From NCBI RefSeq assembly GCF_002979755.1, contig NZ_PCPP01000007.1, positions 1 through 64,000 on the forward strand: 64,000 bases of DNA, written 5' to 3'. The notes beneath the pieces are model-generated. The model had not been told where the DNA came from and did not search any database. It saw only the letters and a list, made by a program, of their open reading frames with translations. Numbering within the stretch: position 1 is the first letter of the stretch; each line of letters starts with the position of its first letter. This stretch comes from Chryseobacterium culicis (lineage in GTDB: Bacteria > Bacteroidota > Bacteroidia > Flavobacteriales > Weeksellaceae). Shown in pieces: positions 16,864 to 25,098 of the stretch. A program made the translations under genes and the position numbers.

Positions 16864-18567
16864 TTATTTGATAGTTGTTGAGGTATTGGTATTAAGTTCT
16901 ATACCCATTCCCGGTTTCAGCTGGTCATTCACCAGTACAGGAAGTTTTCCCCATATTTTTGTTTTTCCGTTTAGTGCATCAGCTGTCGCATTCATTGAAT
17001 CATCATTGTTTTCATAAGAAACAAGAACTGTTGAAACTTTTGAAATATCAATATCTTTTAATGCATAAGCACTTCCGAATACATTGAGAATTACATTTTG
17101 ATTTCTTGTAAGATCGGAAAGTATTTTTTTCGATTCTGCGGATATTTTGTAAGGTTTATAAGCGGTTGAATTGTCCTTATGAAACCCTACAATAACGGTA
17201 GAACCTGCCGGAATAGTAGTAATTTCTCCTGCTTTTTTGATCACCACATTATTTCCTAATCTGTTGGCGAAAGTTTGATAAGGAGCTTCTTCAAGAGGAA
17301 TATAATATACCTGTTTTCCTGTAAGAGGCAGTAATTTCTTTTCATCCTTTAATAAAGTCAATGCATTGGAATAAAGGTTTTGTACCAATTGAGTATGAGA
17401 ATCATTATTCAAATCAGCATTGATGTTTTCAGGATTTTTGGGGGTGTATTGAGTTAATCCAAGGAAATATTTGGTCAACAGAATCTTCTTCACGCTTTCT
17501 TCTACTCTTGATTGAGGAATTTCTCCTTTATCAATGGCTTTCTGAATGAGTTTTTTCCCTTCAGAAACCCCTTGAGAGAAAAGCATAATATCATTTCCTG
17601 CTTTAAAAGCCATGGCATCCAGTTCACCTGGTTTGTATTTATTCGCTACAGCGCCCATATTTAAGGCATCAGTAATGATTAAACCTTTATAACCCAGCTT
17701 ATCTTTTAATAATCCTGTAATGATATTTTTAGAAACAGAAGCCGGAATCCCTTTTCCTGATTCTAAGCTCGGGACATATAAATGAGCTACCATTACGCCG
17801 CCGATTCCTTTATTCATCAACGCTTTAAATGGTGCCAGTTCTACGGTATTAAGCCTGTCAATAGTGTGAGAAACTACAGGGAGATCAAGGTGAGAATCTG
17901 TGCTGGTATCGCCATGTCCTGGAAAGTGTTTAATCGCTGCCAGTATATTATTGTCCTGAAGACCATTAGAGTAGGATAGAGCAGAGCTGATTACATTATT
18001 CACTTCGGATCCAAAACTTCTGTTACCGATAATCGGATTATTAGGATTGGTGTTTACATCCACTACAGGGGCAAAATCCCAATTGATTCCCATTCTGTGG
18101 CAATCTTCGGCAATTTTCGCAGCCATCTGATGGATCAGGTTTTTATCCTGGATGGCTCCTAATGTCATTGCCCATGGAAATTTATGAGCCGTGGCAATTC
18201 TCTGGTATAGTCCCCATTCTGCATCCATCCCGATCATCAAAGGAACTTTTGATTTTTGCTGAAATTCATTCACCAGATTGATTTCCCTTGCTGCATCATC
18301 CTGCATTAAAATAAGACCGCCTATTTTATCATTGGCAACAATAGTTCTTACCTGGCTGATATAATCTTCTCCTTTATTGGTATACAGTGCTACAATAAAA
18401 AGCTGTCCTAGTTTTTCATCCTGAGAAAGATTTTTGTATGTTTTATCAACCCATTGCTGAGCTTTTTTCAAATCTTCTTTGGATGCATTTTTTGGCTGAT
18501 ACTGAGCCTTAATCGTAGGACTTATCAATGCAACAATAAAGAGTGAAGTATATAATAATTTCTTCAT
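16864..18567 (-). CDS. Glycoside hydrolase family 3, beta-N-acetylhexosaminidase type
   Basis: Exported GH3 enzyme of 567 residues. I use the ATG at 18567, where MKKLLYTSLFIVALIS gives a clean signal peptide; a longer reading frame to 18654 adds 29 non-signal residues. The NagZ-type signature KHFPGHGDTSTDSH near residue 215 holds the His and Asp used for acid/base catalysis. The catalytic nucleophile Asp is in IITDALNMG near 296. A C-terminal alpha/beta domain of about 200 residues makes it longer than cytoplasmic NagZ. The likely substrate is GlcNAc-containing material such as muropeptides or host glycans, acted on in the periplasm. It lies upstream of bshA with 27 bases between them. Confidence 0.9.
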   Translation of the reverse strand: MKKLLYTSLFIVALISPTIKAQYQPKNASKEDLKKAQQWVDKTYKNLSQDEKLGQLFIVALYTNKGEDYISQVRTIVANDKIGGLILMQDDAAREINLVNEFQQKSKVPLMIGMDAEWGLYQRIATAHKFPWAMTLGAIQDKNLIHQMAAKIAEDCHRMGINWDFAPVVDVNTNPNNPIIGNRSFGSEVNNVISSALSYSNGLQDNNILAAIKHFPGHGDTSTDSHLDLPVVSHTIDRLNTVELAPFKALMNKGIGGVMVAHLYVPSLESGKGIPASVSKNIITGLLKDKLGYKGLIITDALNMGAVANKYKPGELDAMAFKAGNDIMLFSQGVSEGKKLIQKAIDKGEIPQSRVEESVKKILLTKYFLGLTQYTPKNPENINADLNNDSHTQLVQNLYSNALTLLKDEKKLLPLTGKQVYYIPLEEAPYQTFANRLGNNVVIKKAGEITTIPAGSTVIVGFHKDNSTAYKPYKISAESKKILSDLTRNQNVILNVFGSAYALKDIDISKVSTVLVSYENNDDSMNATADALNGKTKIWGKLPVLVNDQLKPGMGIELNTNTSTTIK

Positions 18568-18683
18568 GACTTTTTGAATAAGAACAAAAATACAATTAAA
18601 AAAATGAGGAAAACAAAGTTTTTGAGATTTTTGGTATATGATTTGAATACGCAATATAAATAATAACTAAACTTTAATAAGAA

Positions 18684-19229
18684 ATGAAAAAAATACTTCT
18701 CTTTTTATTCCTGGGGGCTGTAGGTTTTACCGCTTATAGCTGTGACAATAGTGATGATGTTGTGGTAGCAAAAGATTATGATACTATAAATCAGTCATTT
18801 GATATATCTCCTACTTTTACAAGAGTTAGTGACAATCTTTACAGATGGAGTGATGACTTTAACAGTCCATTAGTACAGTCTGATATGGTACTTATTTATA
18901 TGCAGAATGGGACTGACGGAGATTCTCCTGTATGGAAGCTTCTTCCGTATACATCGTATGTGGGGAACGCTAATAATGATGCTGTAGATTATATTTTTGA
19001 TTTCAGTAAGTATGCTGCTACTATTAATATTAACTCTACCAATACATTTAGCTTAACAGCTAACCCAACGTACTATCAGAATAAAAAATTCAGAGTTCTT
19101 ATTCTTCCTGCAAACGGAACTGGTACAGGTGGTGCAAAAGCGGCTAAAGGTTCTGCTGTAGATTATAACGATTACAAAAGCGTAATTAAATATTACAATA
19201 TTGACGAGTCTAAAATCAAGACTAAATAA
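18684..19229 (+). CDS. Putative lipoprotein of unknown function
   Basis: A 181-residue exported lipoprotein. The N-terminus is a lipoprotein signal: lysine pair, hydrophobic core, then TAYSC with Cys at residue 20. The mature part is acidic and beta-rich (IFDFSKYAATININ), with a KFRVLILPANG strand. A short low-complexity GTGTGGAKAAKG stretch sits near residue 147. No family is recognised, although similar small lipoproteins are common in the genus. It is divergent from the GH3 gene with about 116 bases between starts. Confidence 0.75.
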   Translation: MKKILLFLFLGAVGFTAYSCDNSDDVVVAKDYDTINQSFDISPTFTRVSDNLYRWSDDFNSPLVQSDMVLIYMQNGTDGDSPVWKLLPYTSYVGNANNDAVDYIFDFSKYAATININSTNTFSLTANPTYYQNKKFRVLILPANGTGTGGAKAAKGSAVDYNDYKSVIKYYNIDESKIKTK

Positions 19230-19258
19230 TTTAGAATATCTTTTCAGTTTTTTATAAT

Positions 19259-19296
19259 TAAAAAAGCTCCGGGAGAAATATCTCTCGGGGCTTTTG
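19259..19296 (+). terminator. Terminator after the lipoprotein gene
   Basis: AGCTCCGGGAGA pairs with TCTCTCGGGGCT, flanked by A-runs and TTTT. Confidence 0.75.
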
Positions 19297-19430
19297 ATTT
19301 ATAAACATTATGGATAATCGTCAGATCATTTGATTCATGGGTATCGTTGGCGAGAGAATTTCTTGTTAAGTATATTTAGAATGATATTTTATATACAGAA
19401 GTAAAGTATGAACAAGATAAACGGCAAAAG

Positions 19431-19458
19431 AAAAGCTTCAGAATATTCTGAAGCTTTT
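19431..19458. terminator. Perfect 28-base palindromic terminator downstream of ribA
   Basis: AAAAGCTTCAGAAT and ATTCTGAAGCTTTT are perfect complements with no loop spacer. The minus strand continues into TTTTCTTTT, so it most likely ends the ribA operon. The 19297-19430 stretch otherwise holds nothing I can identify. Confidence 0.8.
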
Positions 19459-19471
19459 CTTTCTATTTTAT

Positions 19472-20068
19472 TTAGTTATCATTGTCATCAAGAAGATGTC
19501 CAAAGAAGTCTTTTTTTGTCTGCAGATATCCTTTGCTTATTTCATTAGCCGGAATCTGTAATGGTACTCTAGAATTAAGGTGAATATTGCTGTCTACAAC
19601 ATATTTTACCTTTTCAGGATTATTGGTAAGAAGGTTGATATCTTTTACCTCCAACAGATTAAGGATTTCAATGGCTACGCCAAAGTTTCTGTCATCTGCG
19701 GGAAGTCCCAGTTCAAGGTTGGCCTGTACGGTATCCAGTCCTTTTTCCTGTAGTGAGTATGCCTTCAGCTTGTTGATGATCCCGATGTTTCTTCCTTCCT
19801 GTCGAAGGTAGATGATAATTCCACCGTTTTCATGGATATATTTCATTGCAGCATCCAATTGTTGGCCGCATTCACATTTTTTTGAATGGAAAACTTCTCC
19901 GGTAATACATTCTGAATGGAAACGAACATTGACTGGTTCTGAGAAATCTGTATTTTCAGCAACGATGGCCATATGAGGCATCCAGTCGTTTTCGTTTTCG
20001 GAGAAAGCTATCATTCGGAAAGTGCCGTGCTCTGTGGGAACATTGGCTTCCGCCTGAATTTTAATCAT
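19472..20068 (-). CDS. ribA: GTP cyclohydrolase II
   Basis: First step of riboflavin synthesis, converting GTP to a diaminopyrimidinone with loss of formate and pyrophosphate; cytoplasmic. At 198 residues it is the stand-alone form without a DHBP synthase domain. The zinc ligands are the three cysteines in the ECITGEVFHSKKCECGQQL stretch. The catalytic LRQEGRNIGI motif follows near residue 108, and the TNNPEKV loop near 155. It ends a minus-strand run of envelope genes. Functional linkage to its upstream neighbours is not obvious. Confidence 0.95.
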   Translation of the reverse strand: MIKIQAEANVPTEHGTFRMIAFSENENDWMPHMAIVAENTDFSEPVNVRFHSECITGEVFHSKKCECGQQLDAAMKYIHENGGIIIYLRQEGRNIGIINKLKAYSLQEKGLDTVQANLELGLPADDRNFGVAIEILNLLEVKDINLLTNNPEKVKYVVDSNIHLNSRVPLQIPANEISKGYLQTKKDFFGHLLDDNDN

Positions 20069-20086
20069 TGATCGTTCAATTAGTTT

Positions 20087-20545
20087 TTAACTTCCTGGCA
20101 AAGTATCTTCAATAACAGAAATATTTGTTTTTAAACGTACAAGATATCTGTTAAGAACTTCATCGTCGTCTCTGTCAAGATTTTGCCTTAGCTTTTGAAT
20201 TTTTTTGTATGATTTTTCGAAGCTTTTAAGGGCTCTGCTCTTTCCTGCAGAATTGCTGGCATCAATAGCATATAAATAATTCTGAAGGCTGTATTTCAAG
20301 CTGGTAATCTCATCATTTAATCCGTTGTTTTTAAACTTGGGAAAAGTAGAGATCATATTTGAAATTTCAGAAGCATTTACATTCTGCTTAATATTGATAT
20401 TAAAATTCTTCTTTGAGCTTCTGTCTGAATCAGACCCTTTAGCATCACTATAAAAATTATTTGACAACGGAGAAAGATTAAGCTTTTCCGTTGCGCAGGA
20501 AGATGTTAATATGATAAGTACTCCAAAGAAAAATAGTCGTTTCAT
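20087..20545 (-). CDS. Putative lipoprotein, helical
   Basis: A 152-residue exported lipoprotein. The lipobox is LTSSC, with Cys at residue 17. The mature part is mainly helical and rich in Ser, Asn, Lys and Asp. Near residue 100 it has SAGKSRALKSFEKSYKKIQ, which looks Walker-like but lacks the P-loop glycine pattern, so I do not read it as a nucleotide site. The start overlaps the stop of the DUF4254 gene by four bases, so the two are translationally coupled. Function unknown. Confidence 0.75.
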   Translation of the reverse strand: MKRLFFFGVLIILTSSCATEKLNLSPLSNNFYSDAKGSDSDRSSKKNFNINIKQNVNASEISNMISTFPKFKNNGLNDEITSLKYSLQNYLYAIDASNSAGKSRALKSFEKSYKKIQKLRQNLDRDDDEVLNRYLVRLKTNISVIEDTLPGS

Positions 20546-21156
20546 TTCTGTTGCCCTTTTTGATAAAGGATTGGGTTAAGACTTTCATCGTTGTACATTT
20601 TCATTTGTTTGTACACTTTCATCTTAACGTTACCGTTTTCAATATCAGTAAGCAACTGATCTATAGAAGTTGAGAGGTCTTCTTTCTGAGTAAGCAGAAC
20701 ATCCAGTTTAGCCTGGCAGTTGTTTCTGTGTTCTTCAGAAGCGGATTCTCTATTAGCTTCTAACGACATATGATAAACCTTTAATGCAAGAATTGATAGC
20801 CTGTCTACTGCCCAAGCGGGAGTTTCCGTATTTATTTTTGCTTCAGGTTTAGGAGTTATATTTTCAAACGTATTAAGAAACCAGCCGTCAATATATTCTA
20901 CCAGATCAGTTCTTTTCTGATTGGAGGCGTCTATTGTTCTCTTCAGTTGAAGAGCCTCTGCCGGATCAATATTTTCATCTCTAATTATATCTTCCAAATG
21001 CCATTGAACGGTATCAATCCAGTTCTTTGCATACAAAATCCGTTCCAAACTATCTTTTTCGAACGGGTTATTAATTAGAGTGTTAACGTCATCAGACACG
21101 TGATAGTCTTCAATAGCTTGATTGAAGACTTTCCATGCAGTCTCAGTAAATTTCAT
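20542..21156 (-). CDS. DUF4254 family protein
   Basis: A 204-residue helical cytoplasmic protein of a Bacteroidota family with unknown function. In several genomes DUF4254 genes sit near lipopolysaccharide genes. Conserved-looking features include an N-terminal FNQAIEDYHVSDDVN, a middle NIDPAEALQLKRTIDASNQKRTDLVEYID and a WAVDRLSILALKVYHM helix. It lies 15 bases downstream of tatA and overlaps the following lipoprotein by four bases. This supports one operon from the DUF4292 gene to ribA. Confidence 0.8.
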   Translation of the reverse strand: MKFTETAWKVFNQAIEDYHVSDDVNTLINNPFEKDSLERILYAKNWIDTVQWHLEDIIRDENIDPAEALQLKRTIDASNQKRTDLVEYIDGWFLNTFENITPKPEAKINTETPAWAVDRLSILALKVYHMSLEANRESASEEHRNNCQAKLDVLLTQKEDLSTSIDQLLTDIENGNVKMKVYKQMKMYNDESLNPILYQKGQQK

Positions 21157-21171
21157 TAATTCTACGGAATT

Positions 21172-21387
21172 TTAGTTGCTGGAAGAATTGTTATTATTGG
21201 AAGCCGATTTATTGTTTTCAGAACCAGGTTTGTCTTCTTCTTTTACTGCATCTTTAAATTCCTTGATTCCTGAACCTACTCCTCTCATTAATTCCGGAAT
21301 TTTCTTTCCTCCAAAAAGTAATACTAAAAGTATTGCTACGATAAGGATGTGCTGCCAAGATAAGGCAAGTATTGTTAGTGTATTCAT
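21172..21387 (-). CDS. tatA: Sec-independent protein translocase TatA
   Basis: A 71-residue inner-membrane protein that oligomerises to form the pore or membrane-thinning patch for twin-arginine export. It has one N-terminal transmembrane helix (about residues 10-25) and the signature FGGKKIPELMRGVGSGIKEF, containing FGxxxxPE and the amphipathic helix. The tail is polar and rich in Ser and Asn. TatC is not in the window. It is transcribed with the EnvC-like gene upstream and DUF4254 downstream. Confidence 0.93.
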   Translation of the reverse strand: MNTLTILALSWQHILIVAILLVLLFGGKKIPELMRGVGSGIKEFKDAVKEEDKPGSENNKSASNNNNSSSN

Positions 21388-21418
21388 CTCTTAAAATTTT
21401 TACAAAGTTACACTTTTT

Positions 21419-22981
21419 TTAATATGAAATCCAACCTAATGGATCAACTGGAGTACTTCCGTTCCATACTTGGAAATCAAGTGTATAAGCGCCATCAAAA
21501 TCCTGAGCTATTGTACCTACCGGAGTTCCTGATGAAACCTGCTGTCCTTTGGAAACGCTTACATTTCCTAAGTTGGAATAAATGGTAAAATAACCTCCGT
21601 GTTTGATGATTACGGTCTTTGTTCCGTCATTGTTGGCCAGTACTGAAGATACTGATCCCGGGAACACAGATTTTGCACGTGTACCTGAAGGAACGGAAAT
21701 TTTGATACCGTTATTTTCTTCAGTAATATTTTTGAAAACAGGGTGTGGTTGTCTTCCGAAACGGTGAGTGATTTGTCCGGCTCTGTCTGCAGGATAGCCA
21801 AGTCTTCCTCTACTATCTGCAAAACTGTTTCCTGTAGCAGTGGACACTCCGTAGCTGGTCATCGCTTTAGTTTCAGCGGCTTTTTTCTCTTCTTCTTTTC
21901 TCTTGTTAAGGGCGGCTTCTGCGGCTCTTGCTGCTACCAATTTATCTGCTGCTTCTTTAGCTCTTGCATTCGCTTCATCTGATGCTTTTTTAGCGGCTAA
22001 TCGTCTGGATTCATCTCTTGCACTCGCTTCTGCTTTTGCTGCTTCCTCGTTACGTTTTCTTTCTTCTTCAGCTCTTTTTGCTGCCAGGTCTGCTGCTCTC
22101 TTAGCTTCTGCTTCTGCTAGTCTTCTTTCTCTTTCAAGGGCTTCTGCTCTTGCTTTAGCTTCAGCTTCGATTCTTGCCTTCTCTCTTTCAGCAGCTAATT
22201 TCGCTAAACGAATTTTTTCTGCTTCCGCTTTTTTCCTTGCTTCTTCTTCCGCCTTAGCAATTCTGATTTCCTCAGCAATAATAGCTCTAATCTGTCCTTC
22301 CAATGCTTTAGACTGAACTTGTTTTTGTTTAAGTTCCCCCGTCAGCTTAGATTCATTTTTCTTAAATTCTGCTACTAATTGTTCTTTTTGAGTTCTTTCA
22401 GTATTGATAGTTGCCAGGTCTTTCTGCTGATTTACCAAAAGGGATTCCTTCGCTTTTACAGAGTTTTGTTTTTGTGCGATGGTCTTTTTGATGAGGTTGG
22501 CTGCGTCTGTGATTTCAGCCGCTTTTTTATCCTGGTAGTCTGAGTATTGTTTCAGATATTGAACTCTTCGTATGGCTTCTCCTAAATTTTTAGCAGAAAG
22601 TATGAAGGTTACTTTGTTCTGTACTCCTTTGTTTTTATAAGCATTCACCAAAACTTCAGCATAGTTTTTTCTCAAAACAGCCAGTTCTTTATTCTGACGG
22701 TTGATTTCCAGCTGACGTAAATAGATATCATCCTCGATGAATCTTTTTTCTTTCTGTGTATTATTATAAACCTTTTCTCTTAAAACCAACTTTTGGTTGA
22801 CGTTAGAAAGATAGGCTACAGAAAGTTTAGATTCACTTCTGGTCTTGGCTAAATCGGTATTTATTTGTGCAATTTGTTTTTTAAGTTCGGCATTCTGCTT
22901 CTGCAGCTGTTCTTTGGTCTGCTGTCCCTGGTGCAGTCCGAACATCAAAACACCTATTAAAAAGCTAAATTTTCTAATCAT
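21419..22981 (-). CDS. EnvC-like murein hydrolase activator with degenerate LytM domain
   Basis: Periplasmic coiled-coil protein of 520 residues with a signal peptide of about 19 residues. Residues about 20-240 and an Ala/Glu/Lys/Arg-rich block at 240-370 are coiled coil. The C-terminal 110 residues are an M23/LytM fold. The metal ligands are missing: the HxGxD position reads NNGIK, the YAHL position reads YSNL, and the final HxH position reads TLD. From the known family, such degenerate LytM proteins activate cell-wall amidases during division instead of cutting peptidoglycan. No amidase or ftsEX lies next to it. Its start overlaps the DUF4292 stop by four bases. Confidence 0.9.
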   Translation of the reverse strand: MIRKFSFLIGVLMFGLHQGQQTKEQLQKQNAELKKQIAQINTDLAKTRSESKLSVAYLSNVNQKLVLREKVYNNTQKEKRFIEDDIYLRQLEINRQNKELAVLRKNYAEVLVNAYKNKGVQNKVTFILSAKNLGEAIRRVQYLKQYSDYQDKKAAEITDAANLIKKTIAQKQNSVKAKESLLVNQQKDLATINTERTQKEQLVAEFKKNESKLTGELKQKQVQSKALEGQIRAIIAEEIRIAKAEEEARKKAEAEKIRLAKLAAEREKARIEAEAKARAEALERERRLAEAEAKRAADLAAKRAEEERKRNEEAAKAEASARDESRRLAAKKASDEANARAKEAADKLVAARAAEAALNKRKEEEKKAAETKAMTSYGVSTATGNSFADSRGRLGYPADRAGQITHRFGRQPHPVFKNITEENNGIKISVPSGTRAKSVFPGSVSSVLANNDGTKTVIIKHGGYFTIYSNLGNVSVSKGQQVSSGTPVGTIAQDFDGAYTLDFQVWNGSTPVDPLGWISY

Positions 22982-23823
22982 TTAATCTCAATTTTCTTAT
23001 AACTGGATGGTACAGAATAAGGTGTTTCCATCCTCGAAAAGTCAAATTTCGTGTTTTCCAATAAAATCTGACTAGATTTTGAACCTTTTATAATTATTTT
23101 AACATTTTTCGGAAGGCGGATTCCTTCGTATTCATTCCAGTCACTATAAGAAACATCCAGTTCGTCTGATGACAGAATATCCTTTAAATTGACAGACAGT
23201 AAATCGTAATTGGTATCGTATTGGATAGCAATCTTATATTCCCTGTTTTTTTCATCGGTCACAATTTTCTGATTGATATTGGAAACAATATTGAACCCTT
23301 GTGCATTTTGAGTCAGGTTAAACTGCTTGTCGTTGATTTTCACAAAGGTTCTTCCCAGTAAAATTTTTTCCAGTGATTTATAATCAATGAAATTGACATT
23401 CAGCAGATTATTAAGATAATCAAAATCAGAATCGATATAAGTTTTATTGATTTTATCCTGTCCTTTGATTCCTTCCGGAGTGGCAATCCCTCTTGCTGCA
23501 TTGATGAACAAGGCTCTGAGATTCATCCATACCTTTTTATCATTTTCAATATAGATGGTTGCATCCAGTGTAGGAACATAGCTTCCTGTTTCTACCTTTA
23601 CTTTGCTGTCTATTTTGATCTGTTCAAATTTTGGAGGGATCAATACATGTTCATAAAAGGTGAATTTGTCTTTCACCGGTTCATTCACATCTTTTGGATC
23701 TCCGTTATCTTTTGTGGTATTAATGCTGTCCCGTGTATGATCTGTATCATTTTGAGCAGTGTTACGGGTCTTACAGGACGATAAGGCAAGAAGCAATAAA
23801 AGAAAAGGGATCCAATTTTTCAT
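22978..23823 (-). CDS. DUF4292 lipoprotein
   Basis: A 281-residue exported lipoprotein. I start it at 23823, giving MKNWIPFLLLLLALSSC with the lipobox Cys at residue 17. The longer frame to 23874 adds 17 residues with no signal function. The mature domain is beta-rich and matches the DUF4292 outer-membrane-type fold (WMNLRALFINAARGIATPEG, DYLNNLLNVNFID, VSYSDWNEYEGIRLPKNV). It resembles LolB/LolA-like folds in general design, but that is only an impression. Coupled to the EnvC-like gene by a four-base overlap. Confidence 0.85.
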   Translation of the reverse strand: MKNWIPFLLLLLALSSCKTRNTAQNDTDHTRDSINTTKDNGDPKDVNEPVKDKFTFYEHVLIPPKFEQIKIDSKVKVETGSYVPTLDATIYIENDKKVWMNLRALFINAARGIATPEGIKGQDKINKTYIDSDFDYLNNLLNVNFIDYKSLEKILLGRTFVKINDKQFNLTQNAQGFNIVSNINQKIVTDEKNREYKIAIQYDTNYDLLSVNLKDILSSDELDVSYSDWNEYEGIRLPKNVKIIIKGSKSSQILLENTKFDFSRMETPYSVPSSYKKIEIK

Positions 23824-23928
23824 GTATTTATCTTTAATTAAAAAATACGGTGCAATATTAACGCCAAACCACACAAAACATATTGTGTGGCCTGATGATG
23901 TGTTGTGTATGTTAAATGTTTTCTATTC

Positions 23929-24945
23929 TTATTTAGATAAAAAATCTAAAACTGAATAATCACCTAAAGAAATTTCTCTGGCAACACCGAAATACTGTGC
24001 AGAATTACCGATCATAGAATTGGAAAGGTTTCCATGATTGATTCTTGTGTTTTCCTGGATCAGAGAGTTTTCAATATTAGAGTTCACAACAGTGGTGTTG
24101 TTTCCTAATGAAACACCGGGACCTACTTTTGAATTAGAAACTTTTACATTTTCCCCAATAAAGCAAGGCTGAATAATCAAAGAATTTTCAATTACAGCAG
24201 AAGCCGGATAATGCATCATTTCCTCTCTTTCATATTCAAGGATTTTGCTGTTGGTTTCTACGGTAGCATTTTTGTTACCACAGTCCATCCAGTCATTTAC
24301 TTTTCCAAGCGTAAATTTAGCTCCTTTCGCTCTAAGGTTTTCAAGGGCTGTTGTCAATTGATATTCACCTCCGTTTTTAATATCATTATCCATGATATAG
24401 TTGATCTCTTCCATCAGTTTTTCAGCACTGTTGAAGTAATAAATACCGATAATGGCAAGATCTGAAACGTAAGTCGTTGGTTTTTCAACAAAGTCGGTAA
24501 TGAAACCGTAATTATCCAATTTTACTACTCCGAAAGCAGATGGATCTTCCACACTTTTCACCCAGATTACACCGTCGGAATTTTTATCCAACTGGAAATC
24601 TGCACGGAAAAGGGTATCTGCAAAAGCAATAACAATGTCTCCCTGCATAGACTGTTCAGCACATTTGATGGCATGAGCGGTTCCAAGAGGATCGTTCTGA
24701 TAATATATACTTCCTTTTGCTCCCAGCTTTTCAGCAATCTGAATAAGGGATTTTTCGATCTCAGGACCAAAATCTCCGATGATAAAAGCTACCTCTTCAA
24801 TATTTTCTCCTGCAACTTTAGCAATATCTTCCACCAACCTCTGTACAATAGGTTTTCCTGCAATAGGAATAAGAGGTTTTGGAACTGTCAGTGTATGTGG
24901 ACGTAATCTGGAACCACGTCCAGCCATAGGGACAATAATTTTCAT
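23929..24945 (-). CDS. Sugar-1-phosphate nucleotidyltransferase with hexapeptide tail
   Basis: Transfers a nucleotide to a sugar-1-phosphate to make an activated sugar, probably for surface polysaccharide; cytoplasmic. The 338-residue protein opens with GRGSRLRPHTLTVPKPLIPI, the canonical NTP-binding loop with its Arg and the PKP lysine. It also has IAFADTLF near residue 105 and WMDCGNKNATVETN near 215. From about 240 to 310 it has left-handed beta-helix hexapeptide repeats (VSNSKVGPGVSLGNNTTV). The specificity (glucose, mannose or thymidylyl/guanylyl) cannot be told. It follows the flippase gene in the same direction, 153 bases apart, with no clear terminator between. Confidence 0.88.
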   Translation of the reverse strand: MKIIVPMAGRGSRLRPHTLTVPKPLIPIAGKPIVQRLVEDIAKVAGENIEEVAFIIGDFGPEIEKSLIQIAEKLGAKGSIYYQNDPLGTAHAIKCAEQSMQGDIVIAFADTLFRADFQLDKNSDGVIWVKSVEDPSAFGVVKLDNYGFITDFVEKPTTYVSDLAIIGIYYFNSAEKLMEEINYIMDNDIKNGGEYQLTTALENLRAKGAKFTLGKVNDWMDCGNKNATVETNSKILEYEREEMMHYPASAVIENSLIIQPCFIGENVKVSNSKVGPGVSLGNNTTVVNSNIENSLIQENTRINHGNLSNSMIGNSAQYFGVAREISLGDYSVLDFLSK

Positions 24946-25098
24946 AAATTATATGTATAAAAGATGTTTTATTCGTTGTTTTTAATATTTAGGTTAAAGG
25001 TAATAATTAAAATCTTTGATAGAGTATGATTAATATCTTTTTAAATATTTGTTTAAATTGGAAATAAGTTTGTTTACAAGCAAAATAAAGACCAAAGT

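Noticed and set aside
20087..20545. Possible P-loop (SAGKSRALKS) in the small lipoprotein.
   Set aside because: The GxxxxGK[ST] pattern is incomplete and the protein is exported and small; a chance resemblance.
21903..22316. A 137-codon Ala/Ser/Leu-rich plus-strand ORF opposite the EnvC-like gene.
   Set aside because: It is the antisense of the Ala/Glu/Lys coiled coil; composition and lack of a start signal mark it as a shadow.
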